From an uncultured Planctomycetaceae bacterium (GTDB lineage: Bacteria; Planctomycetota; Planctomycetia; Pirellulales; Pirellulaceae), in the NCBI GenBank assembly GCA_937967755.1, contig CALBTA010000164.1, positions 1-8,781 of the forward strand: DNA of 8,781 bases, in the 5' to 3' direction. The notes beneath the pieces are model-generated. The model ran no database searches, was not told where the DNA came from, and worked only from the letters and a program-made list of their open reading frames with translations. The translations under genes were made by a program, and so were the position numbers. Shown one piece after another: positions 6,401 through 8,781 of this stretch (its first letter is position 1; each line of letters starts with the position of its first letter).

Positions 6401-7225
6401 AATGTCGAGCTGACGCCCGAGATGTGCCGCGATTGGCTGAAGTACGTCGCGCCGCTACTGGCCGATGCCACGCAGTGCCAAGGGAGGATCAGTGCCCAAA
6501 TTGACCGCGCCGCCTTCCCCATCGATGCGCCGGAAACGGGATCGCTCGCCGGGACGTTGACGATTCTCGGGGCCGATGTTCGCGCGGGGGCGCTGGCGAT
6601 GGGGTACATCAATTTGGTGCAACGCGTTGAAGGCGTTCTGCAAGGCAAGCCGCCCGAATCGACCGCGGTCGGATCTTCCGTGCGCCTAGTGCATTTGGAC
6701 GAGCAGCAGTTGAACGTTTCGATGGCCGATGGGCGAGTTCACCACCAAGGACTGAAGATGAAAATTGGCGACGTCGACGTGATTTCATCGGGCAGCGTGG
6801 GGGCTGATCAATCGCTCGACCTAATTGCCGAAATCGCCGTACAAGATTCGTGGATCGAAGGGCGGAGCTACCTCGTCGGCCTGCAAGGACAAACTTTGAA
6901 GATTCCGATTCGCGGAAACGTCGGCCGACCGCGGATCGACTATTCGCTCATCGAAGAGATTGGGCGCAGGACTCTCACCGGCGCGGCATCGAATGTATTT
7001 CGCAACGAAGTGAACAACCTGCTCGGCGATTTATTGAAGCAACCGAGCGATCGCACGCCGCAATCGCCCGACGGCCTGCGGGCACTGCAAGGTAACCCGC
7101 TGTTTCGAAATCTGCTGCCGCCCGAGGGGACGGCCCCTCCTGCCGGAGGGGCACCCACGCAACCGACCATTCCGCCCCTAACACCGCCCCGCGTGGAATT
7201 TCCTGGCACCGGTGGCACGCGGTAA
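3479..7225 (+). CDS. Large AsmA/DUF748-like membrane-anchored envelope protein
   Basis: This protein has 1248 residues. A basic N-terminus (KRRRPKRLR, 7-15) leads into one membrane helix at about 16-37, and the rest should be periplasmic. Just after the helix, SIESASLGWFSPVQLSGIEA and then DADGKALVTVDSL match the opening of AsmA/DUF748-type proteins. The body is long, beta-rich and low in cysteine, as expected for a repetitive beta-groove. Near the C-terminus, the pattern LKIPIRGNVGRPRID (1140-1154) is typical of AsmA-like C-terminal domains. Two low-complexity linkers lie at about 760-780 and 874-902, and a Pro/Gly-rich tail spans 1213-1248. A short in-frame duplication, GIAT(G/A)DV, begins at 728 and 741. 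AsmA and TamB relatives are proposed to move phospholipids between inner and outer membranes, which would fit a diderm planctomycete; the role here is inferred. The start at 3479 is supported by an upstream AAGGA. The gene is not in a visible operon. Confidence 0.85.
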   Translation: MSDRSNKRRRPKRLRWIVGLTLLALIAGAWFAPTIVATTSLRHEILPRLLPEAKAQFSIESASLGWFSPVQLSGIEARDADGKALVTVDSLASEKTLYHLVSDSANLGKFTVVGLTAHADVRELNSNLEDAFGPSLQNGDEDTPTNVQVEIRDSTIHLHDALARRDAQISISQLQLMLAPASEIPLDVVAQGSVGDGAAAGAFEVKAQTQAAAVEGQAVETTHVRVVSDGVPLSPLACMLRRIAGPSDIAGAISGDVNLSFSDVPNSPVQISGQANGQQIQLAAAKWLGQDVFQTSVASFAGDVSIGSQRVMAKNARVQLDHGHVTLNGSIPRSLTGDVSAWQALSVLANEDLQAGGEVNLAQLAAALPDTLRIREDTNITGGSLTFNIDSRTNNGLRAWQVQLATTDITANSAGKAIVWNRPIVLQAAAHQSNAGPVIDRLSCTSDFIEITGQGHLNDATLSARADLTELSQQLGQFIDTQGLALAGSAHGQMRFLRDGQSQWVNVSGKAEMTNLQAVVPSVMAVNEPQLSLSLDARILPSPDYSEYGVQQGAVTLTAAADTLAARFSKPVTLSRELTELPLRIDAKGGAASWGNRLNWLLPLDGWNLEGDISLVADVELVGNDVRLISSQCDLNNLVAIGHGHSLREQQAQLTATGNWISAANRLDAKVATVATTSWSLRGDDVVIQFKPAGPPDVNARLALRSDLRRTIASVREARAAPITGVRGIATGDVLLTFVDGIATADVVSQIENLVVETPVQPPAASGPAVRPVATSRAMNTLWTDRQLKLAGRVVYHPAADKLQIPKFEAETNGAKLLCAGELTSLSATPSVNIQGQADYNLAALVQRLQPALGSNIQLVGSDTAKFAVQGPLAVTATAAGDTAEASTAGGSGTANTARVPPDLQASTQFKWESAKLYGLPIGEGEFHGQLRKGILDIKPISVAVNDGRLNLSPRFYLNEAPATMTLDRGPLLENVELTPEMCRDWLKYVAPLLADATQCQGRISAQIDRAAFPIDAPETGSLAGTLTILGADVRAGALAMGYINLVQRVEGVLQGKPPESTAVGSSVRLVHLDEQQLNVSMADGRVHHQGLKMKIGDVDVISSGSVGADQSLDLIAEIAVQDSWIEGRSYLVGLQGQTLKIPIRGNVGRPRIDYSLIEEIGRRTLTGAASNVFRNEVNNLLGDLLKQPSDRTPQSPDGLRALQGNPLFRNLLPPEGTAPPAGGAPTQPTIPPLTPPRVEFPGTGGTR
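4137..4160 (+). repeat. 9-base perfect inverted repeat inside the AsmA-like gene
   Basis: AAACCACTC (4137-4145) and GAGTGGTTT (4152-4160) form a perfect 9-base-pair stem with a 6-base loop that includes a CACGTG overlap. It lies fully within coding sequence and the protein frame is unbroken. It is probably incidental, though the transcript would fold here. Confidence 0.4.
7124..7152 (+). repeat. Three-armed competing GC hairpins near the 3' end of the AsmA-like gene
   Basis: GAGGGG (7124-7129) pairs with CCCCTC (7134-7139). The overlapping segment GCCCCTCC (7133-7140) pairs perfectly over 8 base pairs with GGAGGGGC (7145-7152) around a TGCC loop. The middle arm can join only one partner at a time. 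The structure lies 73 bases before the stop codon, within the part encoding the Pro/Gly-rich tail. No T-run follows, so it is not a standard terminator. Confidence 0.5.
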
Positions 7226-7334
7226 CGATCTCAACTCGGCCGTTTAACGCGCGTGGTAGCTGTTGGGTGGTATCGATCGTGTGGGTTGAAGTATCGCCGG
7301 CGCGTCAAATTCACCGTGTGCCCCACGAGATTTT

Positions 7335-7363
7335 TTGACCAACGGCGGATTGTGAGCTACGTT
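7335..7363 (+). promoter_or_regulatory. Candidate sigma-70 promoter for the asparaginase gene
   Basis: TTGACC at 7335-7340 matches five of six -35 positions. After a 17-base spacer, TACGTT at 7358-7363 keeps the key T, A and final T of the -10 box. Transcription would begin near 7370, about 60 bases before the ATG at 7432. This supports transcription separate from the AsmA-like gene. The rest of the 7226-7431 spacer shows nothing else convincing. Confidence 0.35.
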
Positions 7364-7420
7364 TGCGTGGCCCTGTTTAGGCCGCTCTCGCCGCGTTGGA
7401 TTTCCGCTTTCTCTTGCTCT

Positions 7421-7424
7421 GGAA
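7421..7424 (+). promoter_or_regulatory. Shine-Dalgarno-like GGAA deciding the asparaginase start
   Basis: GGAA lies 7 bases upstream of the ATG at 7432, good spacing for a ribosome binding site. It favours 7432 over the in-frame TTG at 7396 and over the second ATG at 7438. Confidence 0.45.
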
Positions 7425-7431
7425 ATGCGTC

Positions 7432-8460
7432 ATGCTGATGGTTCACGCTGCGCGAACGATTGTTCTGCCCTTGGTGATGACCGCGGCCGTGTGCGCTTAT
7501 GCGGAAGAACCAACGTCCACCGCCGATACCAAAAAGGAAAACGTGAAATACGCCATCGTCATCCACGGAGGAGCCGGTTCCACCCCGGCCAAGCTCGACG
7601 AAACGAACAAGGCCCGGTACGAGAAGTCACTCGCCGCCGCCCTCCAACACGGGCGCGACATGCTGACGAAAGGGGCGACAGCGCTGGATGTTGTCGAGCG
7701 AGTGGTGTGCATTTTGGAGGACGATGGCCTGTTCAATGCCGGCAAGGGATCGGTTTTTAACTCCGCGGGTCAGCATGAGCTGGACGCTTCGATCATGGAT
7801 GGGCGCGATCTTTCGTGCGGCGGCGTCGCGGGTGTGACAACCGTGAAGAACCCGGTGTCGCTAGCACGGATGGTGATGACTGAAACGCGCCACGTACTGC
7901 TGGCGGCCGATGGCGCGGAGCGATTCGCTGATGAGATGTCAGTTAATCGCGTGCAGCCGGAGTATTTCGACACGAAGCGCCAATACGACCGCTGGCAGTC
8001 AGTCCGCGGGGCGGCCGACGCCGCGGCTGCCGAAGCCGCCGACGAAGAAAGCAAGATGGGTACGGTCGGTTGCGTGGCGCTGGATGTTCACGGCAACCTG
8101 GCCGCCGCGACCAGCACGGGCGGCATCACCAACAAACGCTTCGGCCGCGTTGGTGATTCGCCGATTATTGGCGCCGGCACTTACGCCAACAACGAAACCT
8201 GCGCGGTTAGTTGCACGGGAACTGGCGAACACTTCATTCGCAACGCCGTGGCGTTCGATGTCTCCGCCCGCATGGCCTATAAGGGAGAGACCGTCGCGGA
8301 GGCGGTTCGACAGATCGTTCACGAAAAACTAAAGGCCGGCTACGGCGGCATCATCGCCGTCAGCCGCACTGGGGAAATCGCCCTGGATTTCAACACCCCA
8401 GGAATGTTCCGCGGCGCAGCCGATTCCAGCGGGCGATTTGAAGTTGGTACGGGGCGGTAA
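7432..8460 (+). CDS. Exported plant-type L-asparaginase / isoaspartyl peptidase
   Basis: This 342-residue N-terminal-nucleophile hydrolase should cleave L-asparagine and beta-aspartyl (isoaspartyl) dipeptides. The precursor self-cleaves before a threonine that becomes the catalytic nucleophile. Visible motifs are HGGAG (45-49), [10 protein letters not shown] (101-110), the self-cleavage and nucleophile site [10 protein letters not shown] (209-218, Thr211), TSTGG (227-231), [11 protein letters not shown] (234-244), GAGTYA (247-252) and GTGEHFIR (263-270). These match E. coli IaaA closely. Unlike cytoplasmic IaaA, it has a probable Sec signal peptide: a hydrophobic core at about 8-21, then AYA (22-24) as a likely signal peptidase I site before EEP. 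The residue before Cys21 is Val, so a lipoprotein signal is unlikely. An Ala/Glu-rich linker (about 193-208) precedes the cleavage site, as in the family. The start at 7432 has GGAA 7 bases upstream. The gene appears monocistronic. Confidence 0.95.
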   Translation: MLMVHAARTIVLPLVMTAAVCAYAEEPTSTADTKKENVKYAIVIHGGAGSTPAKLDETNKARYEKSLAAALQHGRDMLTKGATALDVVERVVCILEDDGLFNAGKGSVFNSAGQHELDASIMDGRDLSCGGVAGVTTVKNPVSLARMVMTETRHVLLAADGAERFADEMSVNRVQPEYFDTKRQYDRWQSVRGAADAAAAEAADEESKMGTVGCVALDVHGNLAAATSTGGITNKRFGRVGDSPIIGAGTYANNETCAVSCTGTGEHFIRNAVAFDVSARMAYKGETVAEAVRQIVHEKLKAGYGGIIAVSRTGEIALDFNTPGMFRGAADSSGRFEVGTGR

Positions 8461-8781
8461 GACATGGGCGGGATTTTCCAAAATCCGCCAGGCGAACCCG
8501 CGCGATCGCAGTTCCGCCTCCTGCGAGTCTGAAGTGTTTTTCCACGAAGCCCGTAGAACGCAGTTCCACTGCGTGCGAGGCTGGTATACCTGGCCCCGTT
8601 TTGGGGTCCATTGCAGCGGCTTTGCCGCTGAAAACGCGCCGAAGGGGCAGCAATATTCCAGCCGGGCATCATCCTGGGTTTTGAGTTGGCCGGGGAGCCT
8701 CGGAAAAATTCTTAGAATTCTTGCCGGAAAAGTGTACTGCGCTCTCGGTTTTGAAGTGCAACACTTGTGGCTCATAAGAGG
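8461..8781. repeat. Palindrome-rich non-coding tail, possible interspersed repeat or remnant
   Basis: No convincing gene lies in this 321-base stretch. It holds an imperfect direct repeat, with 20-base copies at 8508-8527 and 8560-8579 matching at 16 positions (shared GCAGTTCC and TGCGAG ends). There are also several palindromes: the hairpin at 8467-8489, GGTATACC (8583-8590), CCCC/GGGG around GTTTT (8594-8606), CAGCGGC/GCCGCTG around TTT (8614-8630), and AATTC/GAATT around TTA (8707-8719). CGGAAAA occurs twice (8701-8707 and 8725-8731). This density suggests a small repeated or non-autonomous element, or a decayed one. It gives rise to short spurious reading frames. Copy number elsewhere in the genome cannot be judged from here. 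Confidence 0.4.
8467..8489 (+). other. Stem-loop just after the asparaginase stop
   Basis: GGCGGGATTTT (8467-8477) pairs with AAAATCCGCC (8480-8489) as a 10-base-pair stem with one bulged G (8470) and a minimal loop. It starts 6 bases after the stop codon. No T-run follows on either strand, so it is more likely a 3'-end stabiliser or Rho-assisted site than an intrinsic terminator. Confidence 0.45.

Noticed and set aside
7315..7336. CGTG/CACG stem followed by six T residues as a terminator for the AsmA-like gene
   Set aside because: The stem is only 4 base pairs and three bases separate it from the T-run, so it is too weak to call.
8329..8775. A 148-residue minus-strand reading frame covering the tail and the end of the asparaginase gene
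   Set aside because: It overlaps the confirmed asparaginase coding region by 132 bases, its composition is odd, and it crosses the palindromes. More likely a by-product of the repeat-rich tail.
1..8781. CRISPR arrays, tRNA or rRNA genes, defence islands, prophage genes
   Set aside because: No regularly spaced repeats, cloverleaf-like segments, rRNA motifs, transposase, integrase or nuclease genes were seen.

Overview
The window reads as a chromosomal housekeeping segment of a moderately GC-rich bacterium. It is most likely a member of Planctomycetota, Pirellulales-like. That assignment is inference from recalled family resemblance: the ComEC N-terminus, the RQCG variant in bL27, the LarA-domain protein and the very large AsmA-like protein. 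No search was run. There are six protein-coding genes. I see no tRNA, rRNA, CRISPR array, transposase or phage gene.

Layout, left to right. (1) Bases 1-383, minus strand: the 5' end of a ComEC/Rec2-type DNA-uptake channel gene that runs off the left edge. (2) Bases 384-680: a divergent control region with two CACGTG sites and competing short hairpins. (3) rpmA (ribosomal protein bL27, 681-935, plus), an intrinsic terminator (960-986), then obg (ribosome-associated GTPase, 1013-2008, plus). rplU, the usual first gene of this cluster, is not here. (4) Converging on obg, a LarA-domain (DUF2088) protein on the minus strand (2048-3307). (5) A 171-base divergent spacer, then a 1248-residue membrane-anchored AsmA/DUF748-like protein (3479-7225, plus). 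(6) A spacer with a plausible promoter, then a secreted plant-type asparaginase/isoaspartyl peptidase (7432-8460, plus). (7) Bases 8461-8781: no convincing gene, but a dense set of small palindromes and an imperfect direct repeat that looks like an interspersed repetitive element or remnant.

rpmA and obg belong together functionally, since bL27 sits at the peptidyl-transferase centre of the 50S subunit and Obg assists 50S maturation. The terminator between them suggests expression is at least partly uncoupled. The other genes form no recognisable pathway. The AsmA-like protein and the exported asparaginase both act in the cell envelope or periplasm, but they are separated by a probable promoter. 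I found no strong evidence of a new multi-gene system. The most unusual items are the altered guanine-specificity motif of Obg, the three-armed competing hairpin near the 3' end of the AsmA-like gene, and the repeat-rich tail.
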